From contig JARZZO010000006.1 in the NCBI GenBank assembly GCA_030544215.1, forward strand, positions 50,940,501 to 51,004,500: DNA of 64,000 nucleotides, given 5' to 3'. Position 1 is the first letter of the stretch, and each line of letters opens with the position of its first letter. This DNA comes from Zantedeschia hybrid cultivar (taxonomy: Eukaryota > Streptophyta > Magnoliopsida > Alismatales > Araceae). Position numbers and translations under genes: made by a program. The notes under the pieces are model-generated. The model was not told where the DNA came from. It saw nothing but the letters and a program-made list of their open reading frames with translations, and ran no database searches. This document shows, piece by piece, positions 10,459 through 22,490 of the stretch.

Positions 10459-11764
10459 TGTGAGTGCTTAAAATGATTGTGTGATTATCATGAAAAATCT
10501 ATGTTGTTTAAGTGCAAAATAAACCTATTAAAAAGAAACTAAGTGAAGTGATCGCCAGAAACTTTTGACTTAAAAGTTCCGAAAGAAAGTTTTTGATCGC
10601 CTACATGTTTGATCGTGGGAAATGTTGAGCTCTTGATTCCCCTCCGTCAGCCGGCTGAAGAAAGAGAGCCCTTTCTTGCCTTTTGTTCTTGCTATGATTG
10701 CTGTTGAGGATCGTCCAGAGTTCTTGTGATTTTGTGCTATTGATTTCCTTCCTTGATTCTCCTTTGCAAGAAAATGGAAAGAGAAATGAAGAAACAATAA
10801 TCAAAACTTAAGCAAAAGCAGTATCCATTCTAATCATAGTTTTAAACATGTAACTAAACATAGAACTTACTTGTTGGGATGGCTTTTGAAACCCCTTAAT
10901 CAAATAGGTTTTGAAAAGAATGCTAGTGTTGTGTGTTTCATGGAGTGATGATGAAGAATGCAAGATTAATGAAGATGTAAAATGAAGAAACGAATTGAAA
11001 AACTTATGCCGAACGGTGAAGCCTTGAATTGGATGAAGAATGAACGCCGACTTCTGGAAACAGCAGCGCTTCGGCGTTTGGACGTCGTTGCTTCAATTAC
11101 TAACTCTTCGATCACTAACGCTCAACATTAACTGATCACTCATTTTTTTATCACCCCCTTTAAAAGGAGGGTATTTATAGGCTTCTTCTGCGTCCGTGGA
11201 TTTACATGGAAAAACTTGGGATTTATCAATCTTAACCAACAGATAAATACAGATTAATTTATCTTTATCTGTAATGATCTAAAACGCGTCAGCCACTGAA
11301 GATGCCTTTCAGATTAATTAAGATAAGGATAAACATCCGGAAAAACTTATCTTTATCTGTATTAGCTAAAACGCGTCTACATGTATAGACGTCTTTTACA
11401 CTAATTAAGATAAGGATAAACATCCGGAAGAGAAGTAGAAATAGCCTAGGAAACCTAAAACGCGTCATTCCTGACAGACGCCTTTTAACTAATTAATCAA
11501 CTAATTAAAATTCAAATTTAAACGTTAAAATAAAAATAATCACTAAATGGCGTCCACTCAGGTAGACGTCTTTTAGACTAGTTCATATTTTAACAGAAAT
11601 TTGAGTTAAAATCAATTTATTTGATTAACTTAAACATGTCTGTCTGACCCGACACTCAAAAAGATCAATAAAAATTAATCAATGATTAAATATTAGACCA
11701 TTCTGAGGCATTATTATATGATATGAAATTTACTCGAAATGACGTCAAAATTAGCGTGTCTACA
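10459..11764 (-). repeat. Tat1 3' LTR
   Basis: TGTGAGTGC to GTCTACA on the plus strand, near-identical to 43170-44476. It holds four palindromic GCGTC/GACGC units at about 11280-11315, 11368-11402, 11457-11492 and 11544-11578, the same motif as in the TR-GAG LTRs. The minus-strand promoter has TATAAATA at 11172-11179. Confidence 0.93.
11172..11179 (-). promoter_or_regulatory. TATA box of Tat1 3' LTR
   Basis: TATAAATA on the minus strand within CCTATAAATACCC; the sister LTR has it at 43884-43891. Transcription would run leftward. Confidence 0.6.
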
Positions 11765-12882
11765 GCTGCCTCACCTTGGCATCGTCTTTGCAAGGGAGTA
11801 AAATGAAATGGAATGTACTGAAAAGGTGATGCCAATGTGTGATGAGACACGCTCTCAACATCACATGATTGGAATTTTTCTCAAAATTATCAATGAAGAT
11901 AACTTAAGGAGATCAATGGAGTCAATCCTGTCTGGATGAGGTAGACAAGGAAATAAAATAAGGTCGATCAACCTCCACGGAGTGGGAAGTACCCCAGGTC
12001 GTAGACACTGCAGGTTTCATCATGGGGAGCGTTTGCCAGCCAATGTGGACGTGCTGCAGCCATGATGGATCTTAAAAGAAAACAAGAAACATTGGATAAA
12101 GAGTCCAATCAAGGATATAATTCCAAGGATATCTTCAAGCGAGCCTCAAAGATAATCAAGATACTCAATTCGGAATGGAATATTTCATATCATGTTTGAT
12201 TTTATTTGATTAATGGTCTAAAACTTAATCAGTAATTAATCCTTATCACAATGATTTCAAAGTCCTACATGATGTATGCTGCGCTAAAAGAAAAATATAA
12301 AGTTAAATAAAATATAAATTAGTCAAGGATAATATTGTTAAATTGTCGTTAATGAGTCAAAACACCAATTCTTGTAATTCAGTGCTAAGCCGAAGCTCGT
12401 TTATCCACGCACCGTTTCACAAAAGTGGAACCATCGTCCTCACTAATTAACAATCCAACGGCCTATCCGTGCGATTAAGAATTCTCTGGAATTATCACTG
12501 TTTTTGTTGAAGGGGAACTCAAATTACAATTTCATCAAAACCACAAGGTCCTTGACATGCTCTAATAAATATTTAACATATAGTAATTATGATGATGCAC
12601 AATAATTACATGAAATAGTACAAGGGTAGAAATAACCGTCTTTTTAGCCACGGTTGAGACTTCTAAACTCCCGCAGTGGGATCTTCTTGACATTTTCAGC
12701 TTTACTCGGGTTTTCTTGAATTTCCTCGATGCATTTTACTCACATAAACATGTTTCTGGCTGTTCTCTACTCGGATTCCAACTCTTTTCATGCCTTGTGT
12801 CCTGTATATGACTTGAACAAACAGGTTAAGCATATATTCAGGCTTAGCCCCTTGCCTGGTTAAGTGACCGACTACTTGATCC
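11765..12882 (-). other. Tat1 3' internal non-coding region (duplicate copy)
   Basis: Begins beside the LTR with GCTGCCTCACCTTGG, whose complement is a purine-rich tract suited to plus-strand priming. No coding frame is seen. The same DNA recurs at 19715-20832, where it continues to Tat1 integrase. Here it stops at the duplication joint GATCC. Confidence 0.8.
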
Positions 12883-12900
12883 GAAACCTCAATCCTTACA

Positions 12901-14797
12901 GTAGGACACCTAAAAACTAACAATCTCCCACTTGTACTACAACCAATTGCCCACAGTCTGTATAAAGGCTTAGTCAGTGGATCTGTAATATTGTCTTCTG
13001 ATAGTACACGCTCTACCATCACATCTCCCCTTGCAGTAATCTCCTGAATTAGGTGGAAGCGCCTTAGAATATGCTTCGACCTTTGGTGAGACCAAAGTTC
13101 CTTCGCCTATGCGATGGCCCCATTATTATCACATAATAATGGGACGGAAGCCGATATGCTGGGAACTATGTCAAGTTTCGACATGAATTTCTTCATCCAG
13201 ATCGCTTCAGCCGCAGCTATATACTCTGCTTTTATCGTTGAATCTGCAGTCGTTTCTTGCTTGGAACTCTTCCAACTAACTGCCCCTCCATTTAGCATGA
13301 ATACAAATCTAGACATGGATTTGCTATCATCCGAATATGACAGAAAACTAGAATCTGTATATGCTCTCAATTGCAAGTCCTCTTCTCCTCCATACAGTAA
13401 AGAAAGATCCTTAGTTCTTCTCAAGTACTTAAGGATGCATTTCACTGCTTTCTAGTGCTCTTCGCCTAGATCACTCTTATATCTGCTAGTAATGCTCAAA
13501 GCATTGGCCACATCAAGGCGAGTACATAACATGGCATACATAATCGACCATATTGCCAAGGCATAAGGTACCCGACTCATGTGCTCTACTTCCTCAGTTG
13601 TTCTAGGAGCCATGCCCTTAGATAGATAAATTCCATGTCTCATAGGGAATGAGACCTCTTTTGGAATTTTCTAAGTGGAATCTCCTGAGTATAGTATCTA
13701 TGTACATAGATTGGGACAATCCAAGCATCCTCTTTGATCTATCATGATAGATCCTTATGCCCAGTACATAGGATGCTTCTCCCAAATCCTTCATAGAGAT
13801 TATCTTGGACAACCAAGACTTCATTGATGTCAGCATCCTTACATCACTCCCAATGAGTAAGATGTCATCAACATAGAGGACTAAGAAGGTCAGTGAGCTC
13901 CCACTGACCTTCTTGTAAACACATGGTTCGTTTTCATTTCGAATGAACTCAAAAGATTTGATAACCTCATCAAATCTCAAATTCCAACTTCGAGATGCCT
14001 ACTTCAATCTATAAATGGATTTCTAAAGCCTGCATACCTTATTGGGATGCTGCTTAGATATGAATCCATCAGGTTGTACCATGTACACCTCTTCTGAAAG
14101 GTTTCCATTAAGGAAAGCTGTCTTCACATCCCTCGGCCATATCTCATAATGTAGGTATGTTGTAACGGCAAGGAAGATTCTAATTGACTTTATCATTGCT
14201 ACTGGTGAAAAAGTTTCGTCATAATCAATTACTTATCTTTGACGATATCCCTTTACCACCAGTCGAGCCTGATAAGTGTCAATTTGTCCATCTACTCCGA
14301 TCTTCCTCTTGAAGATCCATTTGCAGCCGATAGAGACATTCCCTTCAGGTATGTCAACCAAGTTCCAAACTTGATTGGTATATATGGATTGGATTTTTGA
14401 ATCCATAGCTTCCTTCCATTTCTCAAAGTTAGAATTACGAATTACCTCCTGATAGGATTGAGGATCATCATCCGCATTTATCTGTACCTTAGACGAACTG
14501 TCAGAGACATGTCCAACATATCTCTCAGGTTCTCTAGGTACCCTACCAGATCTTCATAATATTTGTGCTTCATTTTGAGCATTTTCCATAGGTGGTGTCT
14601 CATCTAATGAGTCTGTGTTCCCAGTTTGTGGCTTATGGACCTCGTCCAGTTCTATCTGTCTCCCACTGTTTTCTTGGAAGAGATATTCCTTCTTCAAGAA
14701 TATAGTTCTCTTGGCCACTAAGACCCTTTCCTTAGAAGGGTGATAGAAATAATATCCAAAAGTCTCTTTTGGATATCCCACAAACCTACACTTGTCT
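12901..14797 (-). pseudogene. copia2 pol fragment (copy 2, uninterrupted)
   Basis: Carries the 22 bp LTR remnant (12901-12922), the polypurine complement, then on the minus strand from 14797 the integrase tail (MGYPKETFGYYFYHP), linker, RT with YVDDILLIG (about 13840-13870) and RNase H (YTDSSFLSYSDDSKS, SWKSSKQ, LCDNNGAIA). Several stops and frame breaks. It preserves the empty site of TR-GAG1. A pseudogene that duplicates 470-1575 plus 8670-9430. Confidence 0.88.
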
Positions 14798-15439
14798 TGT
14801 AAGGACTGAGGTTTCGGGCTCTATTTTCGGGTCAGTTTCGGGCCGGATCCCCTGGTTTTGGACCTTGAGGGGTCTTGAGAGTTTCTTCTGAATGACGTCT
14901 ACACTGCACGACGCCTTTCAAACAACGTCTTGCTTGGTGGACGCCATTTAGGTCTGTGGCTGCTGAGCCACGTGCGCGCCACGTGGATGGGTTTCGGGCA
15001 GCGAGCGTACGGCCCCTATCTTTTCGTCTGAAAGGCGTCCGCGATGGACGACGCCATTCAGACTGCGACCCTATGATGTCAGTGTACGGTGCCGGTCTTG
15101 TCGTCTGAACGGCGTCGGTGGTGGTCGACGCGTGTCAGAGCTTCTGTCAGTACGGCCCGTCCTGTCACCTGATAGGCGTCTGTCTCGGTCGACGCATTTT
15201 ACGCTGTTCGAATTGACCCCGCGAGCCTTCCCTCCTTTCCCTCATTTCTCCTCTTCTCGCTCTCTCACCTCCCCCTCTCCGCCTCCTCCGACACCTCTCT
15301 TTCCCTTTCCCTTTCTCTTCTTCCTCTTCCACCACTCCAATACCTCTCTACCTCTCACCACTACCACCACCACTTCCTTCGCGGCATTCCATTCTCCGGA
15401 CGGCAGCCGACGTCTCGGCGGAGTGGCAACGTCCTCGGG
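14798..15439 (+). repeat. TR-GAG A-type LTR start (duplicate copy)
   Basis: Matches 9431-10065 closely, including CACGTG boxes near 14980, palindromic units and the CT-rich leader at about 15235-15340. It is interrupted after TCGGG by TR-GAG2. The remainder of the LTR is missing. Confidence 0.85.
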
Positions 15440-18163
15440 TGTAACGACCCGCCATCCTATGACCGGAGACCCGATCACTAAATGGATGTCGGCCCATTAA
15501 CTGCGGGTTCACACCCGGATCTCACGCAACACATCTGGAGGAGTAAGCGCTAAACAAGGCTAAATATAACAATCACACGGACTACAAAGATATAACAAGT
15601 GTGCAGGAAGGAAGATAACAATGTCCGTATACAGTCCAACAATAATTACATGGTCCAACAATGAAATAAGTACAGGCAGAAGTAAAGTACAACAACATCG
15701 GGGCATACCCCGGAACTGAGACAGCTGCTGGTCTGCATACCAAGAAGACACCACACGCCGCCACACGCCGCGAGGTCCACACCTGAAACCGCAGGGAGTG
15801 AGCCACACCAGAATTGGGCTCAGTAGGGATCATCCGATCCCCTCCCTCCCACTCACACACCCACAAGTGCAACAATACGGATATATGACAATTAAACAAA
15901 GCAGTAAACATAGCACCCAAACCTGATATGCAACGCACGCATAAGCAGTGTAGCAGAAACAGTTCTAAGCAACCCGAAGAACCCAACAGAAAGTCACGTC
16001 TCACAACCAAAGTCCACAAAGCGACTGAACCACACTGTCGACCGAAGTCAAACGTCGCCTCACAACACTACCACCACTACTCACGCCTGTCCGCCCCTAC
16101 AGTGTTCCGAGGCACTGTAGGGTGAGGCAGTGAGTCAAACTAGGACTAACTGGGACTAGTGAACCACCACTGTCCAGCTACGTGTGCACACAAGCAGTCT
16201 AGACTACTGTCCTACCGACCGGATTTCCTCCACGCCAGGCCTCGGCGCTTCAGGAGGGCCCTGGGGACCGGCGAACCCCCGTCAAGCCGAAGCTACAGGA
16301 ACTACCCACAACCCTAACCTCCCGGGCAGCGTCAGGCCAAAGGGCGAAGGGTACCACTTGTAACCTTGATCAAATGTCACATCAGGCCCAGTGGCTACAG
16401 GGGTAAAACAACTCCAACAGTACCACAACCAGCTCCACAGCAAGAAACGCGCCCGAAGCTGCCACGACAAACAGGGAAACCCCGACCCGCTGAGACCAAA
16501 CAGCAACCCCTCGGATAGCGCACCAGCTACTCCGGCCCGACGGGCTCAAGGTGGTTCTGCTTCCCTCAGCCAAAAGTAAAACACAACATGTACCACTCCC
16601 CCACCGGTACGGCAACAATGCCTCACAGACACCATGACCCTTCCCCATCGGCCCAAGGTGACAAACGTAAACCAAAGTAGTTCCAATTCCATATCCGCAT
16701 AAACACACACACATACATGATGTAATTCCATTCACGCAGAAGTCCTCAGTCACAGTGTGCAACTTAAAGCATGCATTCGAACCATCCAATCGTGAAACAT
16801 GTGTTAAATAACAGGAGTTAAGCAGTTCTGTCTTGAATCGCGTCGACCGAGGTCGACGCCATTCAAGCTCCTAAAACAGGTTCATTAAAACCAGATTATT
16901 CCCTAAACCACGTCGACATGGGAAGCCGCCCGTTAAAACGCGTCAGAGTCTACAGACGCCATTCACCCCAGAATTTTAGATTTGCAGAAGCCTCAGTCGG
17001 GGTGATTTCCTGCCTAAAAGGCGTCATGATGGTCCGACGTCCTTCTAAAAGGCGTCTTCCATACATGACGTCTCTTAGCTCCATACATGACGTCTCGAAC
17101 AGAGAGGTTTCTGCCCTAAAAGGCGTCGTACTGCCCTGACGTCCTTCTAAAAGGCGTCGACCAGGAACGACGCCGTTTAGCGCCAGAAACCTGGTTCTCT
17201 GGTTGGATCCGAGGGTTCCTCGTTTAACCCCAAACACCCCGAAAATACCCAAAACAGAAGGGGGAGGAAAGGGAAATCAACTACCACAAGCATGCTACAA
17301 TTCCACAATCCCTAACACGGCCATTCCCACAAGAAAAACCCCCTAAACATGCTCAGTCTAACCCAAAACATATCATGCCACGCCAAGGAAACCATAAGCA
17401 AGATAATCACGATTCATGCAAGGTTCGTCTCCCTACCGGTTCTTGAACTCCTCCAAACTCTGTGCCGCCGACCCGCCGCACCGCAGACCGCCGCCGGTAC
17501 CCTCGAGGACGCCGCCACTCCGCCGGGACGTCGGCCGCCGTCCGGAGAATGGAACGCCGCGAAGGAAGTGGTGGAGGTAGAGGTGAGAGGTAAGGAGGTA
17601 TTGGAGTGATGGAAGAGGAAGAAGAGGAAGGGAAGGGAGAAAGGAGGGCGGAGGGGGCGGAGAGGGCGAAGAGAGAGAGGGTGGAGGTGAAGAATGAGGG
17701 AAAGAAGGGGAGGCTCGCGGGGTCAATCTGAATTTGGCTAAAATGCGTCGATCGAGACAGACGCCAATCAGTCTGACAGGACGGGCCGTACTGACAGCGC
17801 TCTGAAACGCGTCGCTCACCACGGACGCCGTTCAAACGACAGGACAGGCCGTACTGACAACGCTCTGGCGCCGTACACTGACATCGCAGGGGTCGCAGTC
17901 TGTATCGCGTCGTCCATCGTGGACGCCGTTCAGACGACACTACAGGGGCCGTACTCTCGCGGCCCGAAACCCGCCCACGTGGCGCACACGTGACACAATA
18001 GAAAGCAGACTTAAATGGCGTCTACACAGACAGACGTCTTTTGTAAGACGTCGAGCAGTGCAGACGTCATTTAGTCAGAAATCTCAAGACCCCTCAGGGT
18101 CGAAACCAGGGGATCCGGCCCGAACCCGACCCGAATACTGAACCCGAAACCTCAGTCCTTACA
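15440..18163 (-). repeat. TR-GAG2 3' LTR
   Basis: TGTAACGACC to CCTCAGTCCTTACA. Palindromic units cluster at about 16835-17175 and 17735-18070, with a CT-rich leader between them (read on the minus strand). Paired CACGTG at 17976 and 17987. Confidence 0.93.
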
Positions 18164-18176
18164 TTCTCCCCCCCTT
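18164..18176 (-). other. polypurine tract of TR-GAG2
   Basis: Minus-strand AAGGGGGGGAGAA directly before TGTAAGGACTGAGG. Confidence 0.85.
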
Positions 18177-18266
18177 AAAAGAATTTCGTCCCCGAAATTT
18201 GCATCCGCTCAACGATAAACTCGGCTAACCATCACATGCCGGCACACCGATTACAACAATCATTCT

Positions 18267-18755
18267 CACCAATTCCATAAATTCCCTTTCCTTGGCCCTA
18301 CGAACGTACCTCGGAAAGTACTGTCCACTAAACTCTCTTACAAAGCCTTCCCAAGGAATCTCTCTCAAGGACCTCTCTGGAAACATCAACCCCTTGATGG
18401 TAACCCACCAATCATAAGCATCGTCCTTCAGCAAGTAGGTTGCCAACAAGGTCTTGTCACTCTCAACACATTCTAGAACATCAAACGCCTTCTCCACTTC
18501 CTTAATCCATTGTGCTGCTGCATCTGGAACAGGTTGACCCGTGAAAGAAGGGGGCTTCAACTTCAAGAACAGCTCCATCACCATGGATTGGCCACCTCGG
18601 GAATTGGACCCCTCACTTCCATCTCCCTGCTGGTATCTAGACATAGCCCCAATCATAGCTTCCATGAAACGATCCACATTATGTCCTTCTGCCCTCGAAC
18701 TACCATCATCTGCTCTCGAACCACGAGCCAACAGAACTCTCCTCTTCTGTGCCAT
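18267..18755 (-). pseudogene. gag: gag of TR-GAG2, C-terminal deletion
   Basis: Starts at the conserved ATG (18755) and follows intact Gag for about 160 residues (FLKLKPPSFTGQP, YDWWVTIKGLMFPERSL, EFSGQYFPRYVRRAKEREF) to MELV. There the sequence jumps to DNA that in TR-GAG1 lies downstream of gag. The joint is CACCAAT (18267-18273), present at both ends of the missing segment in TR-GAG1. After it an unrelated tail runs to a stop at 18225. The linker and zinc knuckle are gone. Confidence 0.85.
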
Positions 18756-18896
18756 CACTACCCCACAGACACGAAAATTGAACCAAAACACGTCAAAACC
18801 TACCGATCTACACCAGCAGCCATCGCCTGTACAGACTTGTACTTATTGTTGGACTATAATATCTAACCTAGTTTACCACATACTCGACCAGACTGA

Positions 18897-18908
18897 GCTC
18901 TGATACCA
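18897..18908 (-). other. primer binding site, initiator tRNA-Met type
   Basis: Minus-strand TGGTATCAGAGC two bases inside the LTR boundary at 18911. Confidence 0.88.
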
Positions 18909-19561
18909 TTTGTAATGACCCGCCATCCTATGACCGGAGACCCGATCACTAAATGGATGTCGGCCCATTAACTGCGGGTTCACACCCGGATCTCACGCAA
19001 CACATCTGGAGGAGTAAGCTCTAAATAAGGCTAAATATAACAATCAGATGGACTACAAAGATATAACAAGTGCGCAGGAAGGAAGATAACAATGTCCGTA
19101 TATAGTCCAACAATAATTACATGGTCCAACAATTAAATAAGTACAGGCAGAAGTAAAGTACAACAACATCGGGGCATACCCCGGAACTGAGACAGCTGCT
19201 GGTCCGCACACCAAGAAGACACCACACGCCGCCACACGCCGTGAGGTCCACACCTGAAACTGCAGGGAGTGAGCCACACCAGAATTGGGCTCAGTAGGGA
19301 TCATCCGATCCCCTGCCTCCCACTCACACACCCACAAGTGCAACAATACAGATATATGACAATTAAACAAAGCAGTAAACATAGCACCCAAACCTGATAT
19401 GAAACGCACGCATAAGCAGTGTAGCAGGAACAGTTTTAAGCAACCCTAAGAACCCAACACAAAGTCACGTCTCACAGCCAAAGTCCACAAAGCGACCGAA
19501 CCACACTGTCGACCGAAGTCAAACGTCGCCTCACAACACTACCACCACTACTCACAACAGT

Positions 19562-19714
19562 TCAATTTATTTGATTAACTTAAACATGTCTGTCTGACCC
19601 GACACTCAAAAAGATCAATAAAAATTAATCAATGATTAAATATTAGACCATTCTGAGGCTTTATTATATGATATGAAATTTACTCGAAATGACGTCAAAA
19701 TTAGCGTGTTTACA
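19562..19714 (-). repeat. Tat1 LTR tail (duplicate copy)
   Basis: From TCAATTTATTTG to GTGTTTACA it matches the last ~150 bp of 10459-11764. It is joined on the left, through a few unexplained bases (AACAGT, 19557-19562), to the truncated TR-GAG2 LTR. Confidence 0.85.
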
Positions 19715-21082
19715 GCTGCCTCACCATGGCATCGTCTTTGCAAGGGTCTGAAATGAAATGGAATGTACTGAAAAGGTGATGCCAAGGTGTGATGAGACAC
19801 GCTCTCAACATCACATGATTGGAATTTTTCTCAAAATTATCAATGAAGATAACTTAAGGAGATCAATGGAGTCAATCCTGTCTGGATGAGGTAGACAAGG
19901 AAATAAAATAAGGTCGATCAACCTCCACGGAGTGGGAAGTACCCCAGGTCGTAGACACTGCAGGTTTCATCATGGGGAGCGTTTGCCAGCCAATGTGGAC
20001 GTGCTGCAGCCATGATGGATCTTAAAAGAAAACAAGAAACATTGGATAAAGAGTCCAATCAAGGATATAATTCCAAGGATATCTTCAAGCGAGCCTCAAA
20101 GATAATCAAGATACTCAATTCGGAATGGAATATTTCATATCATGTTTGATTTTATTTGATTAATGGTCTGAAACTTAATCAGTAATTAATCCTTATCACA
20201 ATGATTTCAAAGTCCTACATGATGCATGCTGGGCTAAAAGAAAAATATAAAGTTAAATAAAATATAAATTAGTCAAGGATAATATTGTTAAATTGTCATT
20301 AATGAGTCAAGACACCGATTCTTGTAATTCAGTGCTAAGCCGTAGCTCGTTTATCCACGCACCGTTTCACAAAAGTGGAACCATCGTCCTCACTAATTAA
20401 CAATCCAACGGCCTATCCGTGCGATTAAGAATTCTCTGGAATTATCACTGTTTTTGTTGAAGGGGAACTCAAATTCCAGTTTCATCAAAACCACAAGGTC
20501 CTTGACATGCTCTAATAAATATTTAACATATAGTAATTATGATGATGCACAATAATTACATGAAATAGTACAAGGGTAGAAATAACCGTCTTTTTAGCCA
20601 CGGTTGAGACTTCTAAACTCCCGCAGTGGGATCCTCTTGACATTTTCAACTTTACTCGGGTTTTCTTGAATTTCCTCGACGCATTTTACTCACAGAAACA
20701 GGTTTCTGGCTGTTCTCTACTCGGATTCCAACTCTTTTCATGTCTTGTGTCCTGTATATGACTTGAACAAACAGGTTAAGCATCTATTCAGGCTTAGCCC
20801 CTTGCCTGGTTAAGTAACCGACTACTTGATCCTATCCTTGGTAGAAGGTTCTAGGGGCATAGCCTTTATCAACAAAGGTAATTGAACTGTAAGCAAAATG
20901 CAATATGCAAGCAAACATATGCTTACTTAAAATAAAAGGAATGAAACACACCAAATGCAATAAGCAAATGGTAATTGAAATATTTTTGTTGTTTTGAAAT
21001 ATTCATTTTTGTTTGGGTTTTGAAATATATGCTTTTTTTGGATTTTGACATATGTATTTTTTTCTTTTTTTTTGAAATATGA
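19715..21082 (-). other. Tat1 3' non-coding region, left of solo LTR
   Basis: Matches 11765-12882 up to 20832, then continues as AT- and T-rich sequence (20833-21082) to the TATGA insertion site of the solo LTR. No coding frame. Confidence 0.75.
21078..21082. repeat. target site duplication TATGA of solo LTR 1
   Basis: Repeated at 23617-23621. Confidence 0.93.
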
Positions 21083-21169
21083 TGTAAGGACTGAGGCTTT
21101 CGGATCCGGTTTTCGGGGTTGGACCCTGTAGTTCAGGCTCCAGTGGGGCTGAGACTCTGGTCGGATTCG

Positions 21170-22490
21170 CGTCGAGCGGGCTCGACGCGGTTTAAACGGC
21201 GTCCAGCTATGCTGACGCGTTTTAGCCTGTGCCACGTGGGCTGGCTTTGGGTCGCGTGAGTACGGCCCTGACATGTCGTCTGAACGGCGTCTGCGAGGCA
21301 CGACGCCTTTCAGACTGCGACTCTGGGTTGTCAGAGTACGGCGCCAGTCTTGTCGACTGAACGGCGTCTTTCATGGAAGACGCGTTTCAGACCTCTGTCA
21401 GAGCGTTGCGCAGAGGGTTGTCAGAGCAGCCGTCACATCGACTGATAGGCGTCCGTACATCTCGACGCGTTTCAGCCAGTCTCTGGTTAACCCCGAGAGC
21501 CCTCCTTCTTTCTCTCATTTTGCTCCTCCTTCTCTCTTTCTCTCCTTCCTTCCGGCGACCCCGACATCGACCCTTCGTCCTTCCCTCCACTCCAACACTT
21601 CCCTACCTCTCACCTCTACCACCACCACTTCCTTCGCGGCGTACCACTCTCCGGACGGCGGCCGACGTCCCGGTGGAGTGGCGGCGTCCTCGAGGGTACC
21701 GGCGGCGGTCTACGGTGCGGCGGGTCGGAGGCACGGAGCTTGGAGGAGTTCAAGAACCGGTAGGGTGACGGTTCTCACAGTGTTGTGTTCTAAATCATGT
21801 TTTTCTCCGTTTTAAAGCATGCTATGGACCGATGGTTTTGGGGTAGAATGAGCATGTTAGGGGGTTTTTCCTTGATGGGAATGGGAGTTTCTGTGATGTG
21901 AATTATGGATACTTTGGTTGCCCTATTTCCCCCTCTGTTTTTGGGGCTTTTTCGGGATATTTGGGGCTATGGGAGGATCCCTCGGATCGAACCAGGGGAC
22001 CAGGTTTCTGGCTCTAAACGGCGTCGTGCCTGGTCGACGCCTTTTAGAAGGACGTCGGGGCAGTACGACGCGTTTTAGGGCAGAAACCTCCCCTGTTCGA
22101 GGTTTATCAGGCTAGGGGTTCTGGCGCTAAATGACGTCATGGGTGGTCGACGCCTTTCAGAAGGACGTCGAGCCACCATGACGCCATTTAGGCAGAAAAT
22201 CACCCCGATAACGGGACTCAGTTTGAGAATTATGGGACTAAAAGACGTCATGGGTGGGCGACGCGTTTTGAATAGCGTCGAGCCACCATGACGCCTTTTA
22301 GAGCAGTAATCCTTCCATTGTTGTTTTCTCGAATTCCTGGTTTTTCAGCGTGAACGGCGTCCGAGGATGTTGACGCCTTTTAAAAGGCGACCACTGGTGT
22401 CGACGCCTTTTAGGCCAGATTCTGAGGCCGGTATTTTCTGAACCAGTTTAGGGTGCTTGAATGGCGTCGGCCTCGGGCGACGCGATTCAA
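21170..22490. repeat. palindromic unit array in solo LTR
   Basis: Units begin at about 21171, 21195, 21277, 21357, 21441, 22013 (pair), 22122 (pair), 22228 (pair), 22350 (pair) and 22457. From 22013 on they form a degenerate tandem array with a period of about 106-122 bp, two back-to-back units per period except the last. Arms are CTRAANGRCGTC and GACGCNTTTYAG around 8-10 nt; the last unit has flanks CTTGAAT/ATTCAAG. Confidence 0.85.

Larger units (their letters stand above)
417..12882. repeat. tandem segmental duplication, copy 1
   Basis: The order here is end of a minus TR-GAG LTR, copia2 pol piece, start of the A LTR, Tat1 3' LTR and Tat1 3' non-coding DNA. The same order recurs from 12878 to 20832. 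The unit runs from GATCC at 417-421 to GATCC at 12878-12882. Subtracting TR-GAG1, which inserted later in this copy (or was lost from the other), the unit is about 5.4 kb. Confidence 0.8.
15440..19556 (-). mobile_element. TR-GAG2: truncated Gag-only LTR retrotransposon
   Basis: 3' LTR 15440-18163 (2724 bp), internal 18164-18910 (747 bp) and the first 646 bp of the 5' LTR (18911-19556). Ends and internal signals match TR-GAG1. The internal region lacks about 0.8 kb, including the Gag C-terminus. The 5' LTR stops abruptly at CACTACTCAC and joins the tail of a Tat1 LTR, so no target duplication can be tested; the left flank is TCGGG. Confidence 0.88.
12878..20832. repeat. tandem segmental duplication, copy 2
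   Basis: Repeats copy 1: 23 bases of the minus LTR end (12878-12900), copia2 pol (12901-14797), A-type LTR start (14798-15439), then after an inserted and truncated TR-GAG element the tail of the Tat1 LTR (19562-19714) and Tat1 3' DNA to 20832. At 20832 the sequence continues into the rest of Tat1, where copy 1 had switched to the LTR end. That is the signature of a head-to-tail duplication with GATCC at both breakpoints. Confidence 0.8.

Noticed and set aside
20833..21082. Host gene exon between Tat1 3' DNA and the solo LTR
   Set aside because: T-rich low-complexity sequence with no frame; continuous with the Tat1 3' non-coding region at the empty TATGA site.
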